Positions 44,377 through 54,311 are shown, counted from the stretch's first letter. The stretch: DNA of 64,000 bases from Paraglaciecola algarum (GCF_021532655.1 NZ_JAKGAS010000012.1:1-64000); one strand, 5' to 3'. Translations and numbers: made by a program. The notes: generated from the sequence alone by a model not told the origin.

Positions 44377-45014
44377 CTAGCTAATTTAAAATCTAACATG
44401 ACCATCATGCCATCTTGTGGCTGAGGTTTGCCAGCGACAATATTCGGTTTGTATTTCCATTTAGATAACGCTCGTTTGGCGGCCTTATCAAATATGCGTT
44501 TGGGTTGTGCATCGATCACCTGGATATTTTCAACTGTGCCCATTGGTGTAATCGAAAATGCCAACCTAACCCAACCTTCGATGCCTTCACGTGCTGCAGG
44601 GGCTGGGTACTTAGGTTCAATTCTAACAATGGGTCTGGCTTCACCACCTGCCAATGTGAAAGTAGGTGTATCCGCTATTTTGATTGAGGGACCAGTGAAG
44701 GTATTGCCCAATAAGCCTGGATCCCAGTTGTCTTGAGTATTTGGTTCTTCTATCTGTGGAATAGCCTTGGGCATAGGTTTTGGTTTAGGCATAGGTTTAA
44801 TGGGTGTTTTAGTAATAACGGGTGTGTCTGTAAAGTCATAAAATAGGTCTATAATTGGCCCTTGTTTGACTTGGGTTCGCGGTATTTGATTATTAGCTAT
44901 AAGCTTTTGCATTCCCCAAAACAGCGCCAAGGTAATTGCTGCTGCGGGTATAATTATACTGACTAAGCTTTTTAGATTTAGATGAGATTGTGGAATATAA
45001 ACTTGTGTTTGCAT
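44373..45014 (-). CDS. tonB: TonB energy transducer
   Basis: 213 residues from ATG 45014 (GGAG nine bases upstream; in-frame ATGs at 45029 and further up are less well placed). N-terminal membrane anchor near 12-35 (LVSIIIPAAAITLALFWGMQ), a Pro/Lys-rich periplasmic stretch (PIKPMPKPKPMPKAIPQIEE), and a C-terminal TonB domain: RIEPKYPAPAAREGIEGWVR, ...VIDAQPKRIFDKAAKRALSK, WKYKP. It couples the proton gradient to outer-membrane receptors. It lies 73 bases after the BtuB-like receptor gene and likely serves it. Confidence 0.93.
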   Translation of the reverse strand: MQTQVYIPQSHLNLKSLVSIIIPAAAITLALFWGMQKLIANNQIPRTQVKQGPIIDLFYDFTDTPVITKTPIKPMPKPKPMPKAIPQIEEPNTQDNWDPGLLGNTFTGPSIKIADTPTFTLAGGEARPIVRIEPKYPAPAAREGIEGWVRLAFSITPMGTVENIQVIDAQPKRIFDKAAKRALSKWKYKPNIVAGKPQPQDGMMVMLDFKLAS

Positions 45015-45087
45015 TATATATTTCTCCATTGGGTTCGTATAAGTAACGAACCACAAAGGAGAAAGGGGTTAAATTATTTTATCTAAT

Positions 45088-46932
45088 TTAAAATTGATAC
45101 TTCAAGCCAATGTGTGGTGCCTGACCAGATGTGTTAAACGCTGGCACATCCTGATAGTCAGTGTCAAAAGCATTTTCAATTCTAGCGTATATTGACAATT
45201 CTGGAAGAGCTTGATAGCGAGCACTTACATCAAATGTTTTGTAATTGTCTAAGCTAATACTTCCTTCGGTAAAGTTTCTAACAAAGCGCACAGACCCGGT
45301 AAAAGTCAGTTTGTTGAAGGCATAATCTACACTGAAATTTGTTAGGTTTTTGGGGCGGCGAATTCGTTGATCCCCAGCTGTATCTTGTGTTTTGTTATAG
45401 GTGTGATTAGCATAAACTCGCCAGTTATCAGCTATAGGGTAATCAAGTATAATTTCTATTCCTTTGGAAAATGACTTACCTGTATCTTGTAAATATCCAG
45501 AGAAAGTGGCTAAGTCAAAATAAATGCTGTTGTGGATGGTTTGATCAAAATAAACGAGTTCAAAGGAGCCACTTTTTTCGGTAGTTAACCCCAATGCTAC
45601 TTCATACCCTTTTGACTCTTCTTGAATTAAATTGGTTTCTGAGGCCGGTGCGTAAGACCAAGGGCCTCGGTTATATTCAATTTCGTACAAACTGGGTGCT
45701 CTAAATCCAGTACCGTAAGCGCCACGCAATTTAACTTCATTGCCTGCTATGCTCCAAATATAGGCGCTGCTTAGGCGGTAAGTGGTGTGTTGACCAAAGT
45801 CGTCATTATCGTCATGACGAACTCCTAAGGTTGAAAACCAATTTTTTATGAGTTCGCTTTGGTATTCAATAAAGTATCCTTTGTTGTATCGATATTGTTG
45901 GGCAGAACTAATGCTTTCTTTTTCCCAATCGATCCCATATACCACGGCATGCTGCGAATTAAGTTCAGTATGACCTAAATATTCAAAACGCTCAGTAAAG
46001 CCTTTGGTTAGATAGCTAGATGATTGTTGATTGAAATTCTCTCGTTCAACTAAAGTTTTGGCAATCGATATCTCATGAGCTGAATGATTATTGTCATAGT
46101 TAAGTGCTGCGCGAAAGTTAGTTTGAGTAAACTCAGTTTGGCAATCATTGGTAGCTGATTCTCCAAAGCCACAGTTGTCAAAATCGCCTTTCCCTTGATT
46201 ACTTCTTACGACTATTTGAGCCGATAACTCTGGGTTTAATTGATAGGCCAAGCGTGTATGGAGTGTATTGTTTGCATATCCATCTAAGTCTTGTGAAGTA
46301 TCGTCTAAGCGAGAGTTGAAGCCCTGAGTATCAAAACTAGCGCCAGATAGGTAATAGTCAATAGACTCATAACGCCCACCAATATCACCTTTTACATTGG
46401 ATGTATTATAACGGCCGGCTTCAGCGGCTAAACTTCCAGCTAACGGCGTTGAGTATTCAGGGCTAAATATGTTGATTACGCCTCCTGCATCCGCCCCGTA
46501 AGCCAGACCTTGTGAGCCGCGTAATATTTCAACTCGCTGAATATTGGCAGCTTGTAAGTGTCCAAGTTGGGGTTGCACTTGGGTGCCAGTGGGATCGGAT
46601 ATGTCTACACCGTCTATCCGAACTAAGGTGCGATATCCTTCTTCACCGCGCACACGCAAGGAGGTAGTGGTTCCGACTCCACCACTGTTTGTCACGCCAA
46701 TAGCTGCTTGGTTTTTTAAAACATCAGTGAGGTTTGCATATCCTCTAGCTTCAATCTGCTGCTGGTTGATCACAGAAACTGATGTGGCTATTTCTCTAAG
46801 CGGCATGGCCACTTTGCTTGAAACCACGGCAATTTTTTCGATGGATTGTTCTTCATTTTGCTGACTGTTAGCAAAAATGGAAGGGGTTATAAGCGCTAAT
46901 GTAATACCAATAGCTAATGGTTTGTGTTGCAT
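45088..46932 (-). CDS. btuB: BtuB-like TonB-dependent vitamin B12 receptor
   Basis: 614 residues. Signal peptide ending ...SIFANS; TonB box/plug region (IEKIAVVSSKVAMPLREIAT, SVINQQQIEARGYANLTDVL); plug domain with RVRGEEGYRTLVRIDGVDIS, VEILRGSQGLAYGADAGGVI; and a 22-strand barrel with the terminal APHIGLKYQF. Length and plug pattern match BtuB of E. coli (594 residues in mature form). The upstream cobalamin riboswitch supports B12 or a corrinoid as ligand. The tonB gene follows on the same strand. Confidence 0.93.
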   Translation of the reverse strand: MQHKPLAIGITLALITPSIFANSQQNEEQSIEKIAVVSSKVAMPLREIATSVSVINQQQIEARGYANLTDVLKNQAAIGVTNSGGVGTTTSLRVRGEEGYRTLVRIDGVDISDPTGTQVQPQLGHLQAANIQRVEILRGSQGLAYGADAGGVINIFSPEYSTPLAGSLAAEAGRYNTSNVKGDIGGRYESIDYYLSGASFDTQGFNSRLDDTSQDLDGYANNTLHTRLAYQLNPELSAQIVVRSNQGKGDFDNCGFGESATNDCQTEFTQTNFRAALNYDNNHSAHEISIAKTLVERENFNQQSSSYLTKGFTERFEYLGHTELNSQHAVVYGIDWEKESISSAQQYRYNKGYFIEYQSELIKNWFSTLGVRHDDNDDFGQHTTYRLSSAYIWSIAGNEVKLRGAYGTGFRAPSLYEIEYNRGPWSYAPASETNLIQEESKGYEVALGLTTEKSGSFELVYFDQTIHNSIYFDLATFSGYLQDTGKSFSKGIEIILDYPIADNWRVYANHTYNKTQDTAGDQRIRRPKNLTNFSVDYAFNKLTFTGSVRFVRNFTEGSISLDNYKTFDVSARYQALPELSIYARIENAFDTDYQDVPAFNTSGQAPHIGLKYQF

Positions 46933-47084
46933 AAAATCCTCAATCTATAAAAGGTAAAACGATTGAGAGAGGGGGTAAAGAAGATGTAATACCTGAATAG
47001 TTCAGCATATAGCCTGTAAGGCTAGAGAGATTTTTTATCACAAAAAAACGTATTAACATGCTAATGAAGCCCGCCGCTCCATAC

Positions 47085-47262
47085 GTATATAATAACTATC
47101 ATTAGGCCGGTGTCGGGCTAGGCTAAATATTCATCACAAATGCTTAACTTACCGTTGCGGGGGCAGCGGTGGAATAATACCAATTGCTAAAACAACTGAT
47201 AACCACACTTCCCGTTTACCCTATCCAGATAACAATTAAGCTACCGATAGGCACCTAGAATA
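47085..47262 (-). promoter_or_regulatory. Cobalamin riboswitch upstream of btuB
   Basis: On the minus strand the leader contains GGTGCC near its start (about 47255), the highly conserved GCTGCCCCCGCAACGGTAA near 47152-47170, and the final AGCCTAGCCCGACACCGGCC near 47104-47123, which is the conserved 3' part of the B12 aptamer. An AGCCCG in the aptamer end can pair with CGGGCT near 47069-47074, a plausible switch between aptamer and a downstream sequestering stem. It should repress btuB and tonB when B12 is plentiful. The leader from 46933 to the aptamer is otherwise featureless. Confidence 0.92.
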
Positions 47263-47488
47263 GCGGCGCTGAAGATACGTTCTGCACAATTGAAAGTCAA
47301 ATTATTAAAACAGTTCTGAGTTAAATTAAGTGCAAGTCGACAATCAAAAAAGCACTTTGTATATGTGATAGAGGCTAATTTGATGCAGCTGAATAACCTA
47401 TTCCAAAATAGCTGTTTAATAAGCTTGTTTTTACTTTTTAATTATAAATAAAAACTGTTATTTTACGTCAGCAATTTTGCCTTTGATT

Positions 47489-48865
47489 ATGAGTGATAAG
47501 ACAGTGAGTAATGTAGATTTAACTAGCCTGAATGTGGCTAAATTTGGTGGTACAAGTGTTGCTAATTTTGCATCCATGCAGAACTGCGCCAATATTATTA
47601 AAAACAACTCAAATACCCGAGTAGTAGTGGTTAGCGCTTCAGCAGGTGTAACCAACTTATTAGTAGATATTGCTCATACCGCTATGTCTAAAGATCAAAT
47701 CAAACAAAAATTAACAGAAATTAAAGCTATTCAGTATGCCATTTTAAATGATTTAGAAACGCCAGAAAACGTAGCTGATAAACTTGAACAGTTGTTAACA
47801 TCATTGGCTGACCTAGCACTGCATGAAGAAATTAACCATAGAGCTGATTTAAAAGATGCCTTGTTGTCGCACGGTGAAAGAATGTCATCTTTATTGTTTA
47901 GCCAAGTATTACAACAAATAGGTGTAAGTGCTGAAAATTTTGATGTACGTAATGTATTGAAAACAGACAGCCAATTTGGCAAAGCTACGCCTGATTTAGA
48001 GGCGATCAAACAAAATGCTGAGCAATTAATGCTTCCTTCATTAACCAGCACAGTGTTTGTTACCCAGGGATTTATTGGTTCGGATGCTCAAGGTGTCACC
48101 ACTACTTTAGGTCGAGGTGGGTCTGATTTTACTGCGGCCTTGATTGCTGAAGCCTTAGGTGCTAGCACCTGTGAAATTTGGACTGATGTGATTGGGGTGT
48201 ATACAACCGATCCTCGTATTACCTCTGCTGCACGTCCATTGCCAGAATTAAGTTTTGAAGAAGCCGCTGAAATGGCCACTTTTGGCGCTAAGGTATTGCA
48301 CCCTGCGACTATGGAGCCGGCACTAAGACAAGATATAAAAGTGTTTGTAGGCTCAAGTCGCGAACCAGAAAAAGGCGGTACTTGGATTGTTAGAGACTGT
48401 GAAACAGAGCCTGCTTACCGTGCCATCACACGTCGTAAAGAGCAAGTCATGGTAACGGTAAAAACACCTAAAATGATGTACGCTCAAGGCTTTTTGCAAA
48501 AAGTATTTACTATCATAGCTAAACATAAGCTTAGTGTTGATTTGGTGACGACTTCTGAGATATCAGTAGCTTTCACTTTAGACAACCCAGCAAACTCTGT
48601 GGTAGAACAATTAAATCGTGCAACACTTGATGAATTAAGAGAGTTTTGTGAGGTGTTGGTTGAAGATAACTATGATCTTGTCACTGTTGTTGGCAATAAT
48701 ATGCACAGTGAAGCGGGCGTGTCTAATCGTATATTTAATGCGGTTGCAGAGTACAACTTACGCATGATTTGTTACGGTGCTAATCCGCATAATCTATCAT
48801 TATTGGTAAGCGCCCAAGCGAGTTCAGATGTAGTTTGCTCGTTACATAAAGCTTTATTCGAATAA
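47489..48865 (+). CDS. lysC: Aspartate kinase III (lysine-sensitive)
   Basis: 458 residues from ATG 47489 (an in-frame TTG at 47477 is less likely). Motifs: VAKFGGTSVANFASMQNCAN at the N terminus, TLGRGGSDFTAALIAEALGA and CEIWTDVIGVYTTDPRIT in the kinase domain, AEMATFGAKVLHPATMEPAL, then two ACT domains (about 300-458, with VDLVTTSEISVAFTLDN). It phosphorylates L-aspartate as the first step of lysine, methionine and threonine synthesis and is feedback-inhibited by lysine. No lysine riboswitch is evident upstream. A small gene follows 10 bases later. Confidence 0.95.
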   Translation: MSDKTVSNVDLTSLNVAKFGGTSVANFASMQNCANIIKNNSNTRVVVVSASAGVTNLLVDIAHTAMSKDQIKQKLTEIKAIQYAILNDLETPENVADKLEQLLTSLADLALHEEINHRADLKDALLSHGERMSSLLFSQVLQQIGVSAENFDVRNVLKTDSQFGKATPDLEAIKQNAEQLMLPSLTSTVFVTQGFIGSDAQGVTTTLGRGGSDFTAALIAEALGASTCEIWTDVIGVYTTDPRITSAARPLPELSFEEAAEMATFGAKVLHPATMEPALRQDIKVFVGSSREPEKGGTWIVRDCETEPAYRAITRRKEQVMVTVKTPKMMYAQGFLQKVFTIIAKHKLSVDLVTTSEISVAFTLDNPANSVVEQLNRATLDELREFCEVLVEDNYDLVTVVGNNMHSEAGVSNRIFNAVAEYNLRMICYGANPHNLSLLVSAQASSDVVCSLHKALFE

Positions 48866-48875
48866 GAGATGAAAA

Positions 48876-49058
48876 ATGAATGATAAACCCCAGTCAACAA
48901 AAGGCGTTTATCATTCACCTTTATCAAAATTGTTTGCTCGCCAACAGCCTAAAGTAAAGGCTAAAAAGGGCGTGGCTCGTTTGTTGATGGCTTATGCTGA
49001 AGGTGATACACAACGCATTGCCAGTTTGATTAAAACTTGGTTAGAAGCTGATGATTGA
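48876..49058 (+). CDS. Small protein coupled to lysC, function unknown
   Basis: 60 residues, basic N-terminal half (SPLSKLFARQQPKVKAKKGV) and a helical C-terminal half (ARLLMAYAEGDTQRIASLIK). It begins 10 bases after lysC with GAGATGAAAA as ribosome site, so it is co-transcribed with it. No domain is recognised. No membrane segment or signal peptide is visible, so a cytoplasmic location is likely. Confidence 0.6.
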   Translation: MNDKPQSTKGVYHSPLSKLFARQQPKVKAKKGVARLLMAYAEGDTQRIASLIKTWLEADD

Positions 49059-49340
49059 GCATTATTCATTTGCCTCTTATTCATTTTCCTCTTATTCGTC
49101 GAACTAAAAACATACACCAAAGATAAACAGCCCCTAGGCTTTAGAGCTAGATTGTCCCATAGATTAGAAAATATAGGGGATAACCTGAGTGACTAACAAT
49201 TTAGCTATAATTGTATAAAAACCATACTGGCATAGAGCACACTAAAGTATAATTGTAATTTATTGGCAAATATTTATTATTTAGATACCCGAATTTAAGC
49301 TAGACTGCTTAATAATAACCTAGTTACAAGTATTAATAAT

Positions 49341-49559
49341 ATGAAGTTAACTCAGAACTTAAACCTTATAGATCGCTCAGCAAGAGGAATAATTGGTGTT
49401 TTAGTGACACTATTTGCCTTATTTAATGGATCGTATATTGAAGAGCCCATTATCGAAATACTGTTAGGGATATTCGGGGTGTTAAATTTGATTTCACTAT
49501 TTAGTGGTTGGTGTCCTGTGTATCAAATTGCTGGATTAAGCACTCGATCAGAGCGATAA
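49341..49559 (+). CDS. DUF2892-type small membrane protein
   Basis: 72 residues: an N-terminal amphipathic part (LNLIDRSARGIIGVLVTLFA), two membrane helices, and a C-terminal SLFSGWCPVYQIAGLSTRSE. The pattern N-x-x-x-x-D-R-x-x-R-x-x-x-G and the terminal CPxY match the YgaP-like transmembrane family (DUF2892). Function unknown. It overlaps the following GGDEF-EAL gene by up to 52 bases, so the two are probably coupled. Confidence 0.85.
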   Translation: MKLTQNLNLIDRSARGIIGVLVTLFALFNGSYIEEPIIEILLGIFGVLNLISLFSGWCPVYQIAGLSTRSER

Positions 49560-51493
49560 ATGAGGTACGTCAAATACACAACTCAATATCAGAAAATATA
49601 AGAGATAAATCATTAAAAACGCGCCTTATTCTCGCTTGTTTAGGTGTATCGTTTTTTGCTTCAGTCGTTTATATTTTAGTGTCTTACAGGTTAACGTCTG
49701 ATCTTATCATTCAAACTGAATTGTCGGCAATGGAAAAGCAATTAAGCTTTATACATAGTGAACTTGTTCATGATCAAAACAACGATATAAACCAACCTTT
49801 CCAAGAATCTGTTAAATGGCTAATCGATAAAAGCGAAAACACTGGCCTATATGTAAACATCATACCGCTAAAAACTGTCACTGATAAACACTGGCAACTC
49901 GCAAAAAAAATCAGTAATACTAATTTACAAGAATTGCTAGCAAAACTGCCGGACGTATCCCCTAATGATTTTGGTGAGATAAAATCTGGTGATAATAATT
50001 ATCTTTGGTACAGGTTTTCTGGTAGCGATTTTAAAATTCTATTAATTACCGAAACAACAGCCTTAGATAAAGCAATGGTTTATGTCTCAAAACGTTTGTT
50101 GTTGGTGTCTGCAATAGTGTTGTGGTTAGTTATATGGTTAGCGCTGGCTATGTCTACACAGATAATAAAGCGAGTCGAATCCAAGAATAAACAATTGGCT
50201 AAAATGGCCACTCATGATTCTCTAACGGGCCTGCCCAATCGGTTGTATTTGGAAGAACAATTAAACCAAGATTTATTAAATGTTTCCAATCAAGACATTC
50301 CAATGGAAGGCTGCCTTTTCATGATTGATTTGGATAAATTTAAAGAAGTGAATGATTCTTTTGGTCATTCAGCTGGAGATTTCTTGTTAAAAGAGGTGGC
50401 TAAACGATTAACTGATTTATTAACGTCAAACCAATTGTTAGTGAGAGTAGGGGGAGATGAATTTATAATTTGGGCACCACAACTCACTATTGAAGATGCA
50501 CAAATTGTGGCGAAGCAACTAGTTAAAGAATGTGATGAACCGATTATGATCAATAAACTAGCTGTGAATACAGGGGCAAGTATTGGTATTGCTCATTATC
50601 CGTCGCAAGCCAACACAATAGAAATGTTAATAGTGTGTGCGGATACTGCTATGTATAAAGCGAAACAAATGCATATTGGTTGGCATTTATTTGATGAGCT
50701 TAATATTCAAGATTATAAAAATCGCTTGAGTTTACGTTCTGAACTCAATGATGCCTTACTCGAACGCCAAATTAAATTGCATTATCAACCTAAACTCGCA
50801 CTTCAAACATCTGATATTGTTGGCGTTGAAGCATTGGCTCGCTGGCATCACCCCCAAAAAGGCATTCTTTCGCCATTTCACTTTATTGAATTAATCGAAC
50901 AAAGTGGTCGTGTTCAAGAGTTTGGCCGTTACATCATAAGATTAGCAATTGAACAATTAGCCCAGTGGAAGGAATTAGGTATTACTATGCCTATTGCAGT
51001 TAACCTTTCACCCTATAATTTATTAGATTTGGAACTTGTTGATTTCATTCAACAGCTACTTAACAAATATGATGTTAGTGCTAACCAATTGGAGATAGAG
51101 CTAACAGAAAATGAAACGAGTCTTAATATTGATATAATTAGTGTTCAATTGGAAAAGCTAAGTAAGATAGGGGTTATACTAGCAATTGACGATTTTGGTA
51201 CAGGCATGAGCTCGTTAGCTTATATCGCAAATTTAAATGTGAATGTGATAAAAATAGACCGTGCTTTTATTATCGATATTTTAACCAATAGAAAACATAA
51301 AGCCATTGTTGCAGCTACAATTCGCTTGTCTCAGGCACTAAATTGCAAAATGGTTGCGGAAGGAATAGAAGATGAAGAACAATTATTGTTGTTGATGAAA
51401 ATGGGCTGCGAGTTTGGACAAGGTTACTATTTTTCAAAGCCAATACCCATACAAGAAATGACGGAGCAATTAAATAACACTATTCAGGCCTAA
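49508..51493 (+). CDS. GGDEF-EAL cyclic-di-GMP turnover protein
   Basis: About 650 residues. Two membrane segments (about 38-60 and 195-215) flank a periplasmic sensor loop. Then a GGDEF domain with RVGGDEFIIWAP, followed by an EAL domain with VGVEALARWHHPQKG, ELTENE, IDDFGTGMSSLAYI and VAEGIEDEEQ. Both catalytic motifs are intact, so the protein could make or break cyclic di-GMP. That nucleotide often controls EPS production, which fits the locus. No good ATG lies before the first membrane segment; TTG 49508 or GTG 49511 overlapping the upstream gene must serve. Confidence 0.92.
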   Translation: MVSCVSNCWIKHSIRAINEVRQIHNSISENIRDKSLKTRLILACLGVSFFASVVYILVSYRLTSDLIIQTELSAMEKQLSFIHSELVHDQNNDINQPFQESVKWLIDKSENTGLYVNIIPLKTVTDKHWQLAKKISNTNLQELLAKLPDVSPNDFGEIKSGDNNYLWYRFSGSDFKILLITETTALDKAMVYVSKRLLLVSAIVLWLVIWLALAMSTQIIKRVESKNKQLAKMATHDSLTGLPNRLYLEEQLNQDLLNVSNQDIPMEGCLFMIDLDKFKEVNDSFGHSAGDFLLKEVAKRLTDLLTSNQLLVRVGGDEFIIWAPQLTIEDAQIVAKQLVKECDEPIMINKLAVNTGASIGIAHYPSQANTIEMLIVCADTAMYKAKQMHIGWHLFDELNIQDYKNRLSLRSELNDALLERQIKLHYQPKLALQTSDIVGVEALARWHHPQKGILSPFHFIELIEQSGRVQEFGRYIIRLAIEQLAQWKELGITMPIAVNLSPYNLLDLELVDFIQQLLNKYDVSANQLEIELTENETSLNIDIISVQLEKLSKIGVILAIDDFGTGMSSLAYIANLNVNVIKIDRAFIIDILTNRKHKAIVAATIRLSQALNCKMVAEGIEDEEQLLLLMKMGCEFGQGYYFSKPIPIQEMTEQLNNTIQA

Positions 51494-51783
51494 GCTCATT
51501 ATTCAAATCTAGGTCGCCTTCGTTTTGATACAAAGATCAACACCCTCAAATAAAGTAGTATTCCAGATGTATCCCTACAAATAGAAAATACATTCAACAG
51601 CCCGTATAGTATTCAGCGGATTTGTTATTATTTTTGTCTAAAACAAAAAGTCAGATAGCTTGTTAATTCTACCTGTATCTGATTCTTTTCTTGGAGGTAT
51701 CTGTTCTATCCGGTTTCACTCTGCTTTTCACTGCCTTATACTGCTTGCAATTAGATTAATACTAAAAAGGTTTACGAATTAAC

Positions 51784-53487
51784 ATGGCCAAACATCCAAT
51801 TACTGATGTCCCTACTAGCGTGTATACGCTTGATGATTTAGCTAAGTTAACTGATTACTCCTTATTGGATAACCTTAACTGCGACCCTGATGCTACTGAA
51901 ACTGGTGATGATTATCAGCCAAGGCAAGTTTTTTCTGGGCATTATGTGCCGGTTAAACCTACGCCAATTGCTAGTCCTTTATATGTTGCTCATAGTCATA
52001 CCTTCTTCGCTGAGCTAGGTTTTGACCACAACCTAGCTCAAACTCATGACTTTGCTCGACTATTTTCTGGAGATATATCTGATATCCCTGCGCCAATGCG
52101 ACCTTACGGCTGGGCTACAGGGTATGCACTGTCGATATACGGTACTGAATATATTCATCAATGCCCTTTTCGAACAGGCAATGGATATGGTGACGGGCGA
52201 GCCGTATCTGTGCTTGAAACTGTGATTAATGGTAATCGCTGGGAGATGCAGTTAAAAGGCGGTGGGCCTACTCCTTACTGTCGTGGCGGCGATGGTAGGG
52301 CAGTATTACGTTCCAGTGTTAGGGAATTTTTAGTCCAAGAACATATGTATGCTTTGGGTGTGCCCACGTCTCGTTCTTTATGTTTGTTTGTTTCCCAAAC
52401 AGAACAAGTAAATCGTCCTTGGTACTCAGAAGGTTCATATTCCACTAACCCAGATATAACTGTATCGAACCCAGTGGCGATTTCTACCCGAGTTGCGCCA
52501 TCGTTTTTACGAGTAGGCCAACTTGAACTTTTTGCTCGTCGCGCTCGTTTTAATTCCCACCCCGAAGCATTACAAGAGTTGGAGAAGATTGTTTTACACC
52601 TGATTGAGCGCGAATACCAAAATGAGGTCAATCATGAGCTGGCCTTAGCAGAGCAAATATTACAACTAGCCAGCGCATTTCGTGAACGATTAACCACTTT
52701 AATAAGCCACTGGATGCGGGTGGGTTACTGCCAAGGTAATTTTAACAGCGATAACTGCGCGGCTGGTGGTTATACCCTTGACTACGGTCCATTTGGTTTT
52801 GTTGAGCGTTTTGAACCTTATTTCCAACCCTGGACGGGTGGTGGACAACATTTTTCGTTTTTCAATCAAGGAGCCGCTGCCAAGACAAATTTTGATATGT
52901 TTTGTAAATCTCTTCAACCATTACTTACGTCAACTCCCGAAGCGCTTGAAGAATTAAACCAAATAAACCTTGGGTTTGATTCAATCATGCAACAGAAAAT
53001 GGATAAGATGTGGGCGGCCAAACTTGGGCTAGAAACGTTTAATTCAGAACTATTTAAACAGTTGATTAGGCTAATGGCGCAAAGCTCTGTAGATTTCACC
53101 ATTTTCTTTCGTGAGCTTTCGAATATCCCTGAAGATATTTCAGAATTGAGCAAAAGCTTCTACGAAACGCCAAACGATGTTTTAAATGAGCAATGGTTAT
53201 TGTGGTTACAGAATTGGCGAAGCTTGATAAATGCAGATGAAGACATCAATAAAATATCGCAAAAAATGCAGCAAGTTAATCCTAAGTACACATGGCGAGA
53301 ATGGTTAGTGGTACCAGCTTATCAACAAGCAAGTGTGGGGGATTTTGCACTTATACATGAATTACAACAAGTGTTAACTCAGCCTTTTGAACTGCAGTCA
53401 CCAGAGGTTGAAAGTAAATATGACCGTTTAAAACCTAAGGAGTTCTTTGCCGCTGGTGGCGTGTCACAATACAGTTGCTCTTCTTGA
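51784..53487 (+). CDS. selO: SelO family protein adenylyltransferase (YdiU-like)
   Basis: 567 residues. Pseudokinase-fold enzyme that transfers AMP from ATP to Ser/Thr/Tyr of proteins. Diagnostic blocks: RPYGWATGYALSIYG, EMQLKGGGPTPYCRGGDGRA, VLRSSVREFLVQEHMYALG, PTSRSLCLFVS, and the metal-binding NFNSDNCAAGGYTLDYGPFG. The C terminus ends Cys-Ser-Ser, the place of selenocysteine in eukaryotic SelO (Sec-Ser-Ser); here it is cysteine. Monocistronic, with a 290-base AT-rich gap upstream that shows no feature I can name. Confidence 0.95.
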   Translation: MAKHPITDVPTSVYTLDDLAKLTDYSLLDNLNCDPDATETGDDYQPRQVFSGHYVPVKPTPIASPLYVAHSHTFFAELGFDHNLAQTHDFARLFSGDISDIPAPMRPYGWATGYALSIYGTEYIHQCPFRTGNGYGDGRAVSVLETVINGNRWEMQLKGGGPTPYCRGGDGRAVLRSSVREFLVQEHMYALGVPTSRSLCLFVSQTEQVNRPWYSEGSYSTNPDITVSNPVAISTRVAPSFLRVGQLELFARRARFNSHPEALQELEKIVLHLIEREYQNEVNHELALAEQILQLASAFRERLTTLISHWMRVGYCQGNFNSDNCAAGGYTLDYGPFGFVERFEPYFQPWTGGGQHFSFFNQGAAAKTNFDMFCKSLQPLLTSTPEALEELNQINLGFDSIMQQKMDKMWAAKLGLETFNSELFKQLIRLMAQSSVDFTIFFRELSNIPEDISELSKSFYETPNDVLNEQWLLWLQNWRSLINADEDINKISQKMQQVNPKYTWREWLVVPAYQQASVGDFALIHELQQVLTQPFELQSPEVESKYDRLKPKEFFAAGGVSQYSCSS

Positions 53488-53683
53488 TTAGGCTAAAGTA
53501 TTTTAGTTATTTAAAAAGTACACATTTTGTGTGGTGCAGTTGTCAGCATATTTTACAGTATTACTAAGCGTTATTGTTTTTCATGAAATAAATTCAATTA
53601 AATCAATCAACTGTATTTTCGGTACTTTTTTTGCGTGTAACCAATTAGCATTGAACCTTACTGAGTACAAGAGTGGTATTTAA

Positions 53684-54241
53684 ATGAAAAAATTAAAGGT
53701 TTTGATTTCAGCACTGTTCTTATTATTGCCATTTACGTCCAATGCAACGCTTATCGGTACACAAGTAGGCTGCTCAATCTCGCCAAGCCCAAATTGGGTT
53801 TGTAGCCAGTCTTCAAATACTATTGGAGCAGGAGTTGAGTTCGAATTAGATCTTCCACAAAGTACTGATTCCTTTGGGTTTTCTGTTGATATCTATGATA
53901 CGTCTATTTTGATATCAAATATTGAGGATAATGTATTTGGACTAGGGGCAGGTGAATTATTTACGCTAACCTTTGATGTTGATATTCTTGGAATATCAAG
54001 CTTCTTAGCGTCTGATGTAACGGTAATTTCGAGTTCATCGATTTCATATCTTAATAATATCTTATCAATCGATTTAAATAACGATTCAGTATGGCAAGTT
54101 GGGTCTTTTGTCTCATTTAATTTGGATGTAAACACAGTGACTGGACCTGGCGCAACTCCTGCTCCAGAACCTACTCCTTTAGTTTTATTAGGACTGGGTT
54201 TAGTTGGGATAGGTTATGCAAGAAAAAAGAGAGCTGTTTAG
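53684..54241 (+). CDS. PEP-CTERM sorting-domain protein
   Basis: 185 residues: signal peptide (KKLKVLISALFLLLPFTSNA), a beta-rich extracellular domain rich in Ser, Asp and Ile, and a textbook C-terminal tail PAPEPTPLVLLGLGLVGIGY followed by ARKKRAV. The Pro-Glu-Pro motif is the exosortase cleavage site. Such proteins are exported and processed in organisms that make EPS. The exosortase itself is not in this window. The mature domain is not recognised. It has its own terminator. Confidence 0.9.
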   Translation: MKKLKVLISALFLLLPFTSNATLIGTQVGCSISPSPNWVCSQSSNTIGAGVEFELDLPQSTDSFGFSVDIYDTSILISNIEDNVFGLGAGELFTLTFDVDILGISSFLASDVTVISSSSISYLNNILSIDLNNDSVWQVGSFVSFNLDVNTVTGPGATPAPEPTPLVLLGLGLVGIGYARKKRAV

Positions 54242-54285
54242 TCAAAATTGCTATTTTATTGTCCTAGAATAATTTGATGATATAC

Positions 54286-54311
54286 AAGCCAGTATTTTTG
54301 CTGGCTTTTTT
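54286..54311 (+). terminator. Rho-independent terminator after the PEP-CTERM gene
   Basis: AAGCCAG (54286-54292) pairs with CTGGCTT (54301-54307) with a TATTTTTG loop and is followed by a T run. The remaining 213 bases before the next gene are AT-rich with no further feature. Confidence 0.85.

Noticed and set aside
44428..44736. Plus-strand frame opposite tonB
   Set aside because: Shadow of the Pro/Lys-rich tonB coding sequence, with no ribosome site and no domain.
47300..47488. Lysine riboswitch before lysC
   Set aside because: No conserved lysine-aptamer segments are visible in the 190 bases upstream; the only riboswitch here belongs to the opposite-strand btuB.
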